Part shown: piece by piece, positions 17,446-26,528 of the stretch
How positions within the stretch are numbered: the stretch's first letter is position 1
Layout: every line of letters begins with the position of its first letter
NCBI GenBank assembly: GCA_965204545.1
Contig: CBDBFA010000003.1
Span: 2,542,001-2,606,000 of the forward strand
Origin: JAABVD01 sp965204545
Lineage (GTDB): Bacteria; Verrucomicrobiota; Verrucomicrobiia; Opitutales; UBA2995
Length of the DNA stretch: 64,000 bases
Reading direction: 5' to 3'
The notes under the pieces: generated by a model
Databases searched by the model: none
Told to the model about the DNA's origin: nothing
Seen by the model: the letters and a program-made list of their open reading frames with translations, nothing else
Position numbers and translations under genes: made by a program

Positions 17446-20433
17446 TTAATACTGGTGGCTTCCCATCAGGTAGGAAAGGAAGTCGGTCAACTGCTTGTCA
17501 TCCAGGGGGTTGAGGAGTCCCGGCGGCATGAAGGATTGGGTGGAGGTGTCGATGGACTCGATTTCCGATCTCGGGATCTGGCGGGCCGGGTCCTGGCCTA
17601 TCATTTGCAATGCGATTTTACCATCGCTTTGGGCTGTGATAACCCCTCCCAGGGCCCGTCCGTCCTTTAAATGGACAGTGGACAGGCGGTACCCGCTCGG
17701 AACAATGGCACTGGGATGGAGGAGATTCTCGATGAGGTATTCAATTTCATTCCTGCCGGAACCTGTGAGGTCCGGCCCGATAGGGCTACCCTCTCCATAG
17801 AGAAGATGACAAGAGGAACAAAGTTGTTCGTATAGAATCCGGCCTGCCCTTTTGTCGGCTGCGGCCAGGAGGGGAGGTTGGGCCAGGCGGCGCATTTTTT
17901 CCGCCAGATCCTGGCTGGCGGGGTCGTTTTCGATCGGATTGAAAGTCCCCCAGGCGTCGGCCAGCAACTGCTTGATTTCCGGATCGGGAAAGTTGGCAAT
18001 CTGCCGGGCTTGCGCGGAGGTAAGGAGAGCTTTGGGCAAGTGGTTGTCCAGGATTCGCTCGAGCAATAGCTTGGCCCAATTGGCCCGGGTAACGACAACT
18101 TCCATGGTGGCGGCACGTTCCCCTGTTCTCATATCGTCCAAGCGCTCGATGATGCTTTGTCCGATAGAGTCATCGGGGAATTGAGCCAGCGCGGCTGCCG
18201 AAACGGCGGCCAACCCTTCCCGGGCCATCCACCGTAGGAGGTGGGCTTTCAGGTCCGGATAATCCGAGTTGGCCAGGGAACGAATGGCCCGCCTGCGCGC
18301 CTCGATGGGTTCGTTTTCATCCTCGGCCAGTTGAAAAAGGCGCTTGAGGGACCGGCCTTGGCCGAAAATGGCGCCCAGTTGCTGGATGTCCGGGTGGTCG
18401 GCGCCAAGGGAGGAGATCTTCTCCCAACCCGGAAGAGGCGTTGCCCGGCGAACACCTTGCAAGGCTTCACTCAGACCGGAAAGGTGGGGTTTGATGTGGT
18501 CCGGTTGCCGGAGCAGTAGGTGGGAAAGCAGGAGCCGGTTCGGTTCGTAGTCTTCCGCCAATCGGCGAATTATCCACCTGCGAATGTCATCCAGGGCGCA
18601 CGCATCCAGGATTTGCCGGAGGGAGGATGCTTCCGCCCGGCCGACGAGCGGTTCGATGTTATGCCAAAGAAGAGTGGAATAATTGTGATCCTTCGCTTCC
18701 CGGCCATGTGACGACAGGTTGGAGGCCAGAGTGAGACGGACCTCTCCCGGGAGCCGTGGAAGCAGGGTGGCGATAGCCAATCTCACCCTGGAAGAACCGG
18801 AGTTGGATAGGAGTTTCAGGGTTTCCACTGCCGCATCGGATACACTGACCGCATCCCGAAGCGCATAGATGGCCATGACGCGAATGGATTCAAAAGGGTG
18901 GGTAAGGAGGGAAGCATGGGGGAGATCTCCGGTGGCTTGCCAGGCGTGAAAATAGCGCACCGCCAGGGACTCGTCCGGCGCGTTTTCAAACCCTTTCCGG
19001 AGGTTTTCAACCCAGGCGCCAGGCAGGAGCCGGGAGGCCCTCAACTCATGAAGGAGCAAAATGGCCTTTCGGGAATACCAGACATTGGGATGGCGCAACC
19101 AACGTTCGATAGCCTCGATATCATCGGGAATGGATTGCGGCGGAGTTCCGGGGTCTCCATACCGTACCCGGTAAAGCCGACCCGAGCCGCGATGCACCGC
19201 GTCGTTGTCGTGGCATTCTCCGGTATCGGACCAGTCCAGCAAGTAGGCGTCCCCATCGGGTCCCTGCATGATGTCGATGCCGCGAAACCAGCGATCGGGA
19301 AATTTGATGAAGTCGGGTAGATGGCTGGCCACGTATCCACTGCCTTCCCGATGCAGCGATTCCCGGTTGATACGCCGTCCGTGGAAATTGAGGGTGAAGA
19401 CCTGGTTCCGGTAAACTTCGGGCCACTTGTCGGCTTGGTAGATCATCAGGCCGGTATGGGCGTGGCCGCCGCCGAAGGCATCCTCGGCATCGACGTCCTC
19501 CCGGGTATTTTTCCAATCGCCTTCGATATCGAAATGCCAGTGGTCGGCGTGCATATCCAAGAGTTTGTAGAGGTGGGGCCGGTCGTGCTGACCGTACATG
19601 CGGAGGGTGTAGGCGCTGGGAATGCCGTGCCAGAAGTGGCCGATCACGGTGTTGATGTAGAAAAGCTCTCCGTCCTTATTCCAATCGTGGCCCCACGAAT
19701 TGGTGCCGCCCCGTATCCAGGCTTCCACTTTTTCGGTTTGCGGGTGGAAACGCCAGAAACCGGTATTCATGCGGAGGCGTTTTTCTTCGGGCGTGCCGGG
19801 GCGCCCGATCAGAGAAGTGCCCATGATCCCATGACGACCGTAGAGCCAACCGTCGGGGCCCCATTTCAAGCCGTTGGCAATGTTGTGCCGGATACTTCCG
19901 GAAGCGAAGCCGTCGAGTTTGACTGTGGCCGGTCCATCAGGCTTCAAATCGCCATCGGCGTCCGGAATAAATACCAGGGTGGGCGGGGTCAGCGCCCAGA
20001 CGCCCCCGAACCCCACTGCCACACTGGTGAGCCGCTTCAAATCATCGGTGAAGACGGCGCGAGACTCGAAGGTTCCGTTACGGTCTCCATCGGAAAATAC
20101 CGCGATGCGATCGGACTCGCGGAGATCGTAGTTCAACCTGCCTTCAGCGTAGGTCAGGCACTCGGCCACGTAGAGGCGTCCCTGGCGGTCCCAGGTAAAT
20201 GCGATGGGTTGCTGCAGGGTTGGCTCGGCCACAATGACATCCACTGAAAAACCATTTGGTGTAATCGCTCCCGCCGCGTTGACCTCAGCCGCAAGGGGAA
20301 GTTGCCTGTCAACGTAATCTCCTCCCGGCGTTTCTGCTTGAGCTGCGAGATTAAAGTTCCCGACCGCCAGGAAAAGGGATAGGGAACCGAGGATTAAGGG
20401 GAGGAAATTGGCCACAAAAAGCACAGAAATCAC
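17446..20433 (-). CDS. PVC-type CxxCH haem-binding protein with beta-propeller and HEAT-like region
   Basis: About 995 residues from the GTG at 20433; the frame is open to 20613. An export signal is evident (LILGSLSLFLAVGN). An N-terminal propeller of the membrane-bound dehydrogenase type follows, with FSVDVIVAEPTLQQPIAFTW and GRLYVAECLTY. GPDGDAYLLDWSDTGECHDN lies near residue 390. The middle (about 450-830) is helical and repetitive, HEAT-like. The C-terminus is a cytochrome c domain with the haem motif CSSCH in YEQLCSSCHLLYGEG. The extra 60 codons upstream of 20433 are encoded by the GGCACAAA array and read CAFVPLCL repeatedly, so I exclude them. Such proteins belong to periplasmic oxidative catabolism in PVC bacteria. 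The substrate is unknown. Confidence 0.85.
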   Translation of the reverse strand: MISVLFVANFLPLILGSLSLFLAVGNFNLAAQAETPGGDYVDRQLPLAAEVNAAGAITPNGFSVDVIVAEPTLQQPIAFTWDRQGRLYVAECLTYAEGRLNYDLRESDRIAVFSDGDRNGTFESRAVFTDDLKRLTSVAVGFGGVWALTPPTLVFIPDADGDLKPDGPATVKLDGFASGSIRHNIANGLKWGPDGWLYGRHGIMGTSLIGRPGTPEEKRLRMNTGFWRFHPQTEKVEAWIRGGTNSWGHDWNKDGELFYINTVIGHFWHGIPSAYTLRMYGQHDRPHLYKLLDMHADHWHFDIEGDWKNTREDVDAEDAFGGGHAHTGLMIYQADKWPEVYRNQVFTLNFHGRRINRESLHREGSGYVASHLPDFIKFPDRWFRGIDIMQGPDGDAYLLDWSDTGECHDNDAVHRGSGRLYRVRYGDPGTPPQSIPDDIEAIERWLRHPNVWYSRKAILLLHELRASRLLPGAWVENLRKGFENAPDESLAVRYFHAWQATGDLPHASLLTHPFESIRVMAIYALRDAVSVSDAAVETLKLLSNSGSSRVRLAIATLLPRLPGEVRLTLASNLSSHGREAKDHNYSTLLWHNIEPLVGRAEASSLRQILDACALDDIRRWIIRRLAEDYEPNRLLLSHLLLRQPDHIKPHLSGLSEALQGVRRATPLPGWEKISSLGADHPDIQQLGAIFGQGRSLKRLFQLAEDENEPIEARRRAIRSLANSDYPDLKAHLLRWMAREGLAAVSAAALAQFPDDSIGQSIIERLDDMRTGERAATMEVVVTRANWAKLLLERILDNHLPKALLTSAQARQIANFPDPEIKQLLADAWGTFNPIENDPASQDLAEKMRRLAQPPLLAAADKRAGRILYEQLCSSCHLLYGEGSPIGPDLTGSGRNEIEYLIENLLHPSAIVPSGYRLSTVHLKDGRALGGVITAQSDGKIALQMIGQDPARQIPRSEIESIDTSTQSFMPPGLLNPLDDKQLTDFLSYLMGSHQY

Positions 20434-21097
20434 AAAATGAGGAAAAGACTCTCGCAAAGGCACAAAGGCACAAAGGCACAAAGGCACAAAGGCACAAAGG
20501 CACAAAGGCACAAAGCGAACGGTGTCAGGACATATCGAAATTTGATCGTTTGGCAAAAAGAAAAGACTCTCGCCAAGCGATAACGGAGGGGGGACATTCC
20601 TGTCCCCCACCACACCAATTGGCGCGCCCCCGCGCGCCTTGTAACCTTGTAGGAGCGGCTTTACGCCGCGATCCCGGAAAACTCGCCCCCCCCATCACCC
20701 AACATCTCTCTTCCGCCTGGACTTTCTAACTGGCTATAACGCCAACGGCGTTAAACTCCAAAGCCCAGTGTCGCGTAGCGCACGCTGGGTTACCGATCAC
20801 CCATACGACCGAACCCCAACGGGGTTCCACAAATTCTCCCCAATACACCCTTCTTCCTCTTAGCATCTCAGTACCTCAGAATCTCAGAAACTTTTCCCCT
20901 TCATCCTTTAGCCTTCATCCTTCATCCTTCTTCCTTTCCCCCCTCTCCCCCTCTGTGTTCTCTGTGTCCTCTGTGGTTAACCCCTATCCCCAATTCTTGA
21001 TTGAAAATCATCCAAGGTTTATTTTGATTGTTCAATGGGAGATAGAGGTGTTTGCAATGATTGAGATTGGCATATGGGCCGGGAACAGGATTTGGAG
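20434..21097. repeat. Divergent gap: GGCACAAA array, four-helix remnant and composite repeat
   Basis: 20458-20515 is a second GGCACAAA array of about seven units. 20520-20570 reads TYRNLIVWQKEK, a decayed four-helix-bundle N-terminus. 20617-20640 holds GGCGCGCCCCCGCGCGCC, a hairpin variant. 20646-20680 has the TGTAGGAGCGGCTTTACGCC element. 20728-20835 closely matches 12940-13155, ending in the palindrome GAACCCCAACGGGGTTC. The rest is CCTTCATCC and CTCTGTG words. Promoters for both flanking genes must lie here but none could be defined. Confidence 0.75.
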
Positions 21098-24004
21098 ATG
21101 AAAGAAAATTCATTGCTGTTCCTCGGTGTTTTGCTCGGGTTGCTGGTGGCTGGTAGTCCAGCCTTTGCGGATGAGATTAGCTTCAACCGCGACATTCGCC
21201 CCCTGTTGTCGGACCGTTGCTTCCAATGCCACGGGCCCCACGCGGAAGACCGGAAGAAGGACCTCAGGCTCGATATTCCGGATGGCCCGGAAGGAGCCCT
21301 CACCGCCAGGGACGATTATTTCATCGTTAAACCGGGCCAACCGGAGGAGAGCGAACTGTGGTGGCGCATTACCGATGACTACGAAGAGGATCGCATGCCC
21401 CCGGTGGAAGCGCATAAACCCCCTCTGACTGCCTCCGAAATTGCCCTTTTCGAGCAGTGGATCCTGGAGGGCGCCGAATACCAGGATTTTTGGGCTTTCA
21501 TTCCTCCCCAGGTTACCCAACCGCCTCCCATCGGGAACTGGGATTGGACCCAGAATCCCATCGACCATTGGGTCTTGGCCCATCTGGAAGAGGCCGGACT
21601 CCAACCTCAAGAAGAAGCGGACAAGCGGACCCTGATCCGCCGGGTTACCTTCGATTTGACCGGTCTTCCTCCCACTTTGAAGGAAATTAGGGATTTTCTG
21701 GGCGATGACGATCCCGATGCCTACGGCAGATTGGTAGACCGGTTGCTGGACCGTGAAGCCTATGGCGAACACATGACGCGCTACTGGGCGGACTTGGTGC
21801 GTTTGAGCGACACCAATGGTATGCATAAGGATTTTCACCGCGAATTTTCTCCCTACCGGGATTGGTTGATTCGCTCCTTTAATGACAATCTGCCCTTCGA
21901 TGAATTCATAAAATCCCAATTGGCGGGGGACCTTTACCCTGAACCCAGTCGAGATCAATTGGTGGCCTCGGGGTTTAATCGTATGCATATGATCATCGAT
22001 CGAGGCACGGCCCAACCCGCGGAAAGCCTGCATAAAAACGTGGTCGACCGGGTCGAGGCTTTCGGGACGGTCTTCCTGGGCCTCACCGTTCAATGCGCCC
22101 AGTGTCACGACCACAAATATGACCCCATCACCCAACAGGAATACTACCAACTTTATGGATTCTTTAACAATTTTCTCGGAACGGCCGAGACGGTTCGGGA
22201 ACCGGAACGCGGGCTTCAACCCCCTTTCATCAATCTGACCAACCCGAGTCAGGATCGCGTAATTGCCGGGTTCAATGCCGAGCGGGAGCTGTTGGAATTC
22301 GAGCTTACGGCGGCGCTGAGACAGCAGGATCTGGGGGATGTATTTCCAGAGGAATTCGCTATATTCGAGGCGCCGTGGATCTGGGATGATCCTAAAATTA
22401 AATCCAGTGAAACCGAATTCAGAGCGATCCTCAGCCTCGATGAGCTACCCCGATCCGCCCTGGCCCGATTTACCGGAAAGTCGGAAACCGAGGTTTGGGT
22501 CAACGGGACCTCCATTGGAAGAGCCTACAAGGAGGATCAAGGTATTGTTGCCGATATAAGCCGGCTATTGCAGCGGGGAGAAAATGAATTCATGGCCAAA
22601 TCCGTCAGGAATGAAGGGGTGGCTTTGGAACCCCTCGAAGCGCGCGCTCCCACCCCCGAGGAGTTGGAGAAGGAAGCATTGGCCAGGATCGGATTCGGCT
22701 TCGTTTTGGAATATGATAGGGGGGACGAAACGGAGACCTGGACCTCCGGCTCCCGCTGGTCCGTAAAGGGAAACGGGTGTTCCACCTGGCAATCCGCCCA
22801 CGAAATCGAGGGTCCCGATCACAAGTATGCCTGGACGGAAGCAGTGCGGACCGTTCCCGTACTCCGGTTGGTCCGGAAATTGGAGGATCTGGACGAAAGG
22901 AAAAGGGAATTTCTGGAGGATGTTCCGGCCGCCATGATCATGGCCGAGATGGATCCGCCGCGGCAAACCCGCCTGCTCATTGGAGGTAATTACGAAAATC
23001 CAGGCCATCCGGTGGAACGGGGGACGCCGGCATTTTTACCGCCATTGCCCCAAACCGATGGTCCCTCTACCCGCATGGATTTGGCGGAATGGCTCGTCGC
23101 TCCAAATCATCCCCTGGCAGCCCGGATAGCGGTGAACCGTTTTTGGCAGCAACTCTTCGGGGTGGGATTGGTCAAGACCTCGGAAGATTTTGGAGCCCAG
23201 GGGGAATGGCCCAGCCATCCCGAATTATTGGATTACCTGGCCGTTCGATTCCGCGAATCGGGTTGGGATGTCAAGGGATTGCTTAGGGAAATCGTCCTGT
23301 CCAAGACCTACCGGCAAAGCTCCGATGCCGGGCCGGAAGCCTATGCGGCCGACCCGGAGAACCGGCGTCTGGCCCGCGGTTCCCGCTACCGCATGGATGC
23401 CGAAATGATTCGCGATCAAATACTTGCCGTCAGTGGGCAACTCAATCGTACCTTTTTTGGGAAAAGCGTAAAACCGCCCCAGCCTCCGGGTCTTTGGAGA
23501 ATGGTGAGCATGGCCCGTCCTTTCACCTATGTTGCGGACGAAGGTGAAAAAATTTACCGGCGCAGTTTGTACACTTATTGGAGGCGCGGTATGCCCCCGC
23601 CCCAGATGACGATAATGAACGCCCCTTCGCGCGAGTTCTGTGTAACGCGCCGGGAGAGAACCAATACACCTCTGCAGGCCCTGTTGCTCATGAATGAGAA
23701 GGAGTATTTCAAAGCGGCCAAGGCAACGGCCAGAAATACGTTGGAGCAGACTGAGGGAATTCGGGAAGGCCTCAGCCATACCTATGAAAAAATAACTTCC
23801 CACCTGCCGGGAAACAGCCGCCTGGATTTGATGGAGGAAACCCTGCTCGGATTTGAGGAACTCTACCGGGGCGATCCCGAATTGGCAAAATCCCTGACTC
23901 TCGAAATGGAGGGCAATCCTTTGGAAAAACGCATCGAATTGGCAGCCTGGACCCTGATCGCCCACAGTCTGTACAATTTGGAACTGGCCAAGGTAAGGAG
24001 ATAA
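21098..24004 (+). CDS. PSCyt1/DUF1549-DUF1553 domain protein
   Basis: About 968 residues from the ATG at 21098, which starts a good signal peptide ending GSPAFA. PSCyt1 haem motif CFQCH lies just after it (RDIRPLLSDRCFQCHG). The DUF1549 (PSCyt2) domain starts at DHWVLAHLEEAGLQ, with a second haem motif CAQCHDHKYDPI. A PA14/beta insertion fills the middle. The DUF1553 (PSD1) domain contains VNRFWQQLFGVGLVKTSEDFG. Proteins of this type pair with DUF1501 proteins in Planctomycetota and Verrucomicrobiota and are thought to be periplasmic redox or sugar-processing proteins; the exact reaction is unknown. It is followed after two bases by the DUF1501 gene. Confidence 0.9.
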   Translation: MKENSLLFLGVLLGLLVAGSPAFADEISFNRDIRPLLSDRCFQCHGPHAEDRKKDLRLDIPDGPEGALTARDDYFIVKPGQPEESELWWRITDDYEEDRMPPVEAHKPPLTASEIALFEQWILEGAEYQDFWAFIPPQVTQPPPIGNWDWTQNPIDHWVLAHLEEAGLQPQEEADKRTLIRRVTFDLTGLPPTLKEIRDFLGDDDPDAYGRLVDRLLDREAYGEHMTRYWADLVRLSDTNGMHKDFHREFSPYRDWLIRSFNDNLPFDEFIKSQLAGDLYPEPSRDQLVASGFNRMHMIIDRGTAQPAESLHKNVVDRVEAFGTVFLGLTVQCAQCHDHKYDPITQQEYYQLYGFFNNFLGTAETVREPERGLQPPFINLTNPSQDRVIAGFNAERELLEFELTAALRQQDLGDVFPEEFAIFEAPWIWDDPKIKSSETEFRAILSLDELPRSALARFTGKSETEVWVNGTSIGRAYKEDQGIVADISRLLQRGENEFMAKSVRNEGVALEPLEARAPTPEELEKEALARIGFGFVLEYDRGDETETWTSGSRWSVKGNGCSTWQSAHEIEGPDHKYAWTEAVRTVPVLRLVRKLEDLDERKREFLEDVPAAMIMAEMDPPRQTRLLIGGNYENPGHPVERGTPAFLPPLPQTDGPSTRMDLAEWLVAPNHPLAARIAVNRFWQQLFGVGLVKTSEDFGAQGEWPSHPELLDYLAVRFRESGWDVKGLLREIVLSKTYRQSSDAGPEAYAADPENRRLARGSRYRMDAEMIRDQILAVSGQLNRTFFGKSVKPPQPPGLWRMVSMARPFTYVADEGEKIYRRSLYTYWRRGMPPPQMTIMNAPSREFCVTRRERTNTPLQALLLMNEKEYFKAAKATARNTLEQTEGIREGLSHTYEKITSHLPGNSRLDLMEETLLGFEELYRGDPELAKSLTLEMEGNPLEKRIELAAWTLIAHSLYNLELAKVRR

Positions 24005-24006
24005 CA

Positions 24007-25446
24007 GTGAACACATTTCAAACCTTCTGTGATAAGGTCAACCGTCGCCAATTTATCAAAAAGGCCAGTATCGGGCTGGGCAGCGTTGCCTTGAGCGGCA
24101 TGATGAACCCCTTGGTTGCAACGGCCCGGCCGGGCCTGCATTTCCCCGCCAAGGCCAAACGCATCATTTTCCTCTTTATGGCGGGCGCCCCGAGCCAACT
24201 CGATCTTTTCGATTATAAGCCGAATCTGGAAAAGTTGCACGGGCAACCCCTGCCCAAGGAGATCAGCAAGGGTCAGCGGGTCACGGTTATGACCCACGGA
24301 AAGGACCAGGTCATTTGTGCCTCCGTTTTCAATTTTGCTCCCCAAGGGAAAAGCGGATTGATGATGAGCGAGTTGCTTCCCCACCTTTCCAAACATGCCG
24401 ATGATATCTGCATGATAAAATCCACTCACACCAATGCCATTAATCACGATCCCGCCAAAACCTTTTTCTGCACCGGGTCGGAAATGCCGGGAGGCGCCAG
24501 TATGGGCTCCTGGCTCAGTTATGGATTGGGCAGCCTGAACCGCGATTTGCCCGACTTCGTGGTTTTGAGTTCGGCCTTCTGGTCCGGAAAGGTTAACGTT
24601 CAAGCGCTATATCACCGGTTGTGGGGGACTGGGTTTCTTCCCACCAAGCATCAGGGTATCGCCTTCCAATCGGTGGGGGATCCGGTGCTGTTTCTCTCCA
24701 ATCCGGCCGGTGTAGACCGCAATGTTCGCCACAGGATGTTGGACTTTGTGGCCAAAGTAAACGCGGAGCAGGAAGAGGTGACGGGCGATCCGGAAATCAG
24801 GACCTCCATGGCTCAGCAGGAGATGGCCTTCCGGATGCAGGCCTCGGTGCCGGAATTGACCGACCTGAGCGGAGAGAGCAAGGCTACCCTGGAACTCTAC
24901 GGTCCCGAGGTGCGCCAAACCGGTTCCTTTGCCCGGAACTGTTTATTGGCCCGGCGCATGGCGGAACGGGATGTGCGATTTGTCCAACTGTTTCACCGGG
25001 GCTGGGATCACCACCGGCAGTTGCCCACTCACCTGCGCGGCCAGGCTCGCGACGTGGATCAGCCCATCGCCGGCCTACTGACCGACCTGAAACAGCGCGG
25101 TCTACTAGCGGATACCCTGGTGGTTTTCGCCGGCGAATTTGGCCGAACCACTTACGCGCAGGACCTCAACGAGAAGGATCGATTTGACTATGGGCGCGAT
25201 CACCATCCCCGGTGTTTCACCACGTGGCTGGCCGGGGGCGGAATCAAGGGCGGTATCAGTTACGGAGAAACGGATGAATTTTCCTACAACGTGGCCGAGG
25301 ACCCGGTTCACGTGCGAGATCTGCACGCCACCATTTTCCATCAGTTGGGCATCGATCACAATAAGCTGGTTTTTCCCTACCAGGGCCTGGATCAAAAACT
25401 TACCGGGGTGGAAGAAGCTCACGTGGTGGAAGACATCATCGCCTGA
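24007..25446 (+). CDS. DUF1501 domain-containing protein
   Basis: A 479-residue member of the DUF1501 (sulfatase-like fold) family that nearly always accompanies a DUF1549/DUF1553 gene. The N-terminus has the twin-arginine-like signal NRRQFIKKASIGLGSVALSG. The family core shows IIFLFMAGAPSQLDLFDYKP near residue 55 and MMSELLPHLSKHADDICMIKS near 120. NHDPAKTFFCTG is near 145, VVFAGEFGRTTYAQD near 370, and GRDHHPRCFTTWLAGGG near 395. The Asp and His residues of these segments fit an alkaline-phosphatase-like metal site. It starts two bases after the PSCyt gene, so translational coupling is likely. Confidence 0.9.
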   Translation: MNTFQTFCDKVNRRQFIKKASIGLGSVALSGMMNPLVATARPGLHFPAKAKRIIFLFMAGAPSQLDLFDYKPNLEKLHGQPLPKEISKGQRVTVMTHGKDQVICASVFNFAPQGKSGLMMSELLPHLSKHADDICMIKSTHTNAINHDPAKTFFCTGSEMPGGASMGSWLSYGLGSLNRDLPDFVVLSSAFWSGKVNVQALYHRLWGTGFLPTKHQGIAFQSVGDPVLFLSNPAGVDRNVRHRMLDFVAKVNAEQEEVTGDPEIRTSMAQQEMAFRMQASVPELTDLSGESKATLELYGPEVRQTGSFARNCLLARRMAERDVRFVQLFHRGWDHHRQLPTHLRGQARDVDQPIAGLLTDLKQRGLLADTLVVFAGEFGRTTYAQDLNEKDRFDYGRDHHPRCFTTWLAGGGIKGGISYGETDEFSYNVAEDPVHVRDLHATIFHQLGIDHNKLVFPYQGLDQKLTGVEEAHVVEDIIA

Positions 25447-25494
25447 AATCATCACGATCAGGATCACGATATATCCCCCTCTATTAAGCGCCAC

Positions 25495-26478
25495 TCAGGG
25501 TCGATCCTTTATGGACCTTACGGATTCCGCGCCCAGGTCGGGAAAGTCGGTGAAGAAACCATCAACCCCCGTCCGCATCAGGAAATTTGCCGTGAAGGCG
25601 ACAAAATTCGAGCCTTCCGGCAGCATTTCCTTTTTGAAAGTGTAGGGATGAACCTCCAGCCCCCGTTCATGGGCCAGTTTGGTCAGGGAGATCCAATGTG
25701 AATAGTCGCCTTTATCCGCACTGGTGTCCAATGGGCCCAAAGGCGGGCCGATCCCGTCCGCATATTGGGCGATTTCAGATAAGGGGTCAGCCCTAGTATT
25801 TAAGTATTGGGCCCAATACTTAAATACTAGGGCTGACCCCTTAGGCTGGCCTGGAATAAGTTGAACCAGTTTCAAGCTGCTGTGGTATTGGGAGCGAATG
25901 CGCTTGAGTTCAGCGGGGTCAAAACATTGCAGGTAGCAGAGGTCGTTTCTACCGCTGTAGCCGTAAGCATTCAGAACGTCCAGAACTCGTTTGGAAATGT
26001 CTCTTCCTTCGGCGCGGTGAAAAGCGGGATTTTTGATTTCCGGGTAAATGCCGACCCTCTTCCCTTTGGCTCGGTTCAGTTCTTGGATGAGTTTAATCTC
26101 GTCCCCCAACCGGTGCAATTTGAAGGTTCCCCCCTCCGGTGGGTAGCGATCGGGATAAACCGCCCGGCCCGTTTCAGGATCGATGCGCTCGTGAGCGTCC
26201 AGTTGCCGCAATTCGGCCCAGTCGAAGTCGATGACGTAGAAATGCCCATCTTCCCGTTTTCGGCCCGGGAAAAGGCTGGCAACATTGGTCACCGTTTCCA
26301 GATAGATGTCGTGGATAACCACAATTTCATCGTCTCGGGAAAGGACCAGGTCCTGTTCGATAAAATCGGCCTCCATGGCGTGAGCCAATGCTTTGGCTTC
26401 CAGGGTATGCTCTGGGAGGTAAGCGGATGCCCCTCGGTGGGCAATGACAATGGGTGAATTTGGCATTGAGGCGGGCAA
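25495..26478 (-). CDS. glpQ: Glycerophosphodiester phosphodiesterase (GlpQ-like)
   Basis: A 327-residue GDPD that hydrolyses glycerophosphodiesters to glycerol 3-phosphate and an alcohol. The motif IVIAHRGASAYLPEHTLEA at the N-terminus holds the HR and E-x-T residues. DFIEQDLVLSRDDEIVVIHD carries the metal-binding Glu-Asp and the second catalytic His. VGIYPEIKNP is near residue 140 and DGFFTDFPD near the end. No signal peptide is seen, whereas classical GlpQ is periplasmic. A perfect 64-bp palindrome at 25780-25843 lies inside the gene and codes in frame for about 21 residues (SALVFKYWAQYLNTRAD) between two family-conserved segments. The reading frame is intact. Confidence 0.9.
   Translation of the reverse strand: MPASMPNSPIVIAHRGASAYLPEHTLEAKALAHAMEADFIEQDLVLSRDDEIVVIHDIYLETVTNVASLFPGRKREDGHFYVIDFDWAELRQLDAHERIDPETGRAVYPDRYPPEGGTFKLHRLGDEIKLIQELNRAKGKRVGIYPEIKNPAFHRAEGRDISKRVLDVLNAYGYSGRNDLCYLQCFDPAELKRIRSQYHSSLKLVQLIPGQPKGSALVFKYWAQYLNTRADPLSEIAQYADGIGPPLGPLDTSADKGDYSHWISLTKLAHERGLEVHPYTFKKEMLPEGSNFVAFTANFLMRTGVDGFFTDFPDLGAESVRSIKDRP
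25780..25843. repeat. Perfect 64-bp palindrome inside the phosphodiesterase gene
   Basis: The sequence TAAGGGGTCAGCCCTAGTAT and onward to 25811 is exactly reverse-complemented in 25812-25843 with no loop. The outer GGGGTCA matches the inverted repeat at 188-291. The element is read through in frame by the host gene. Confidence 0.95.
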
Positions 26479-26528
26479 TTATTTTGCTGGATCCCTCAAC
26501 CGAGGCTGCGAGAAATCGTTAAACGCCG

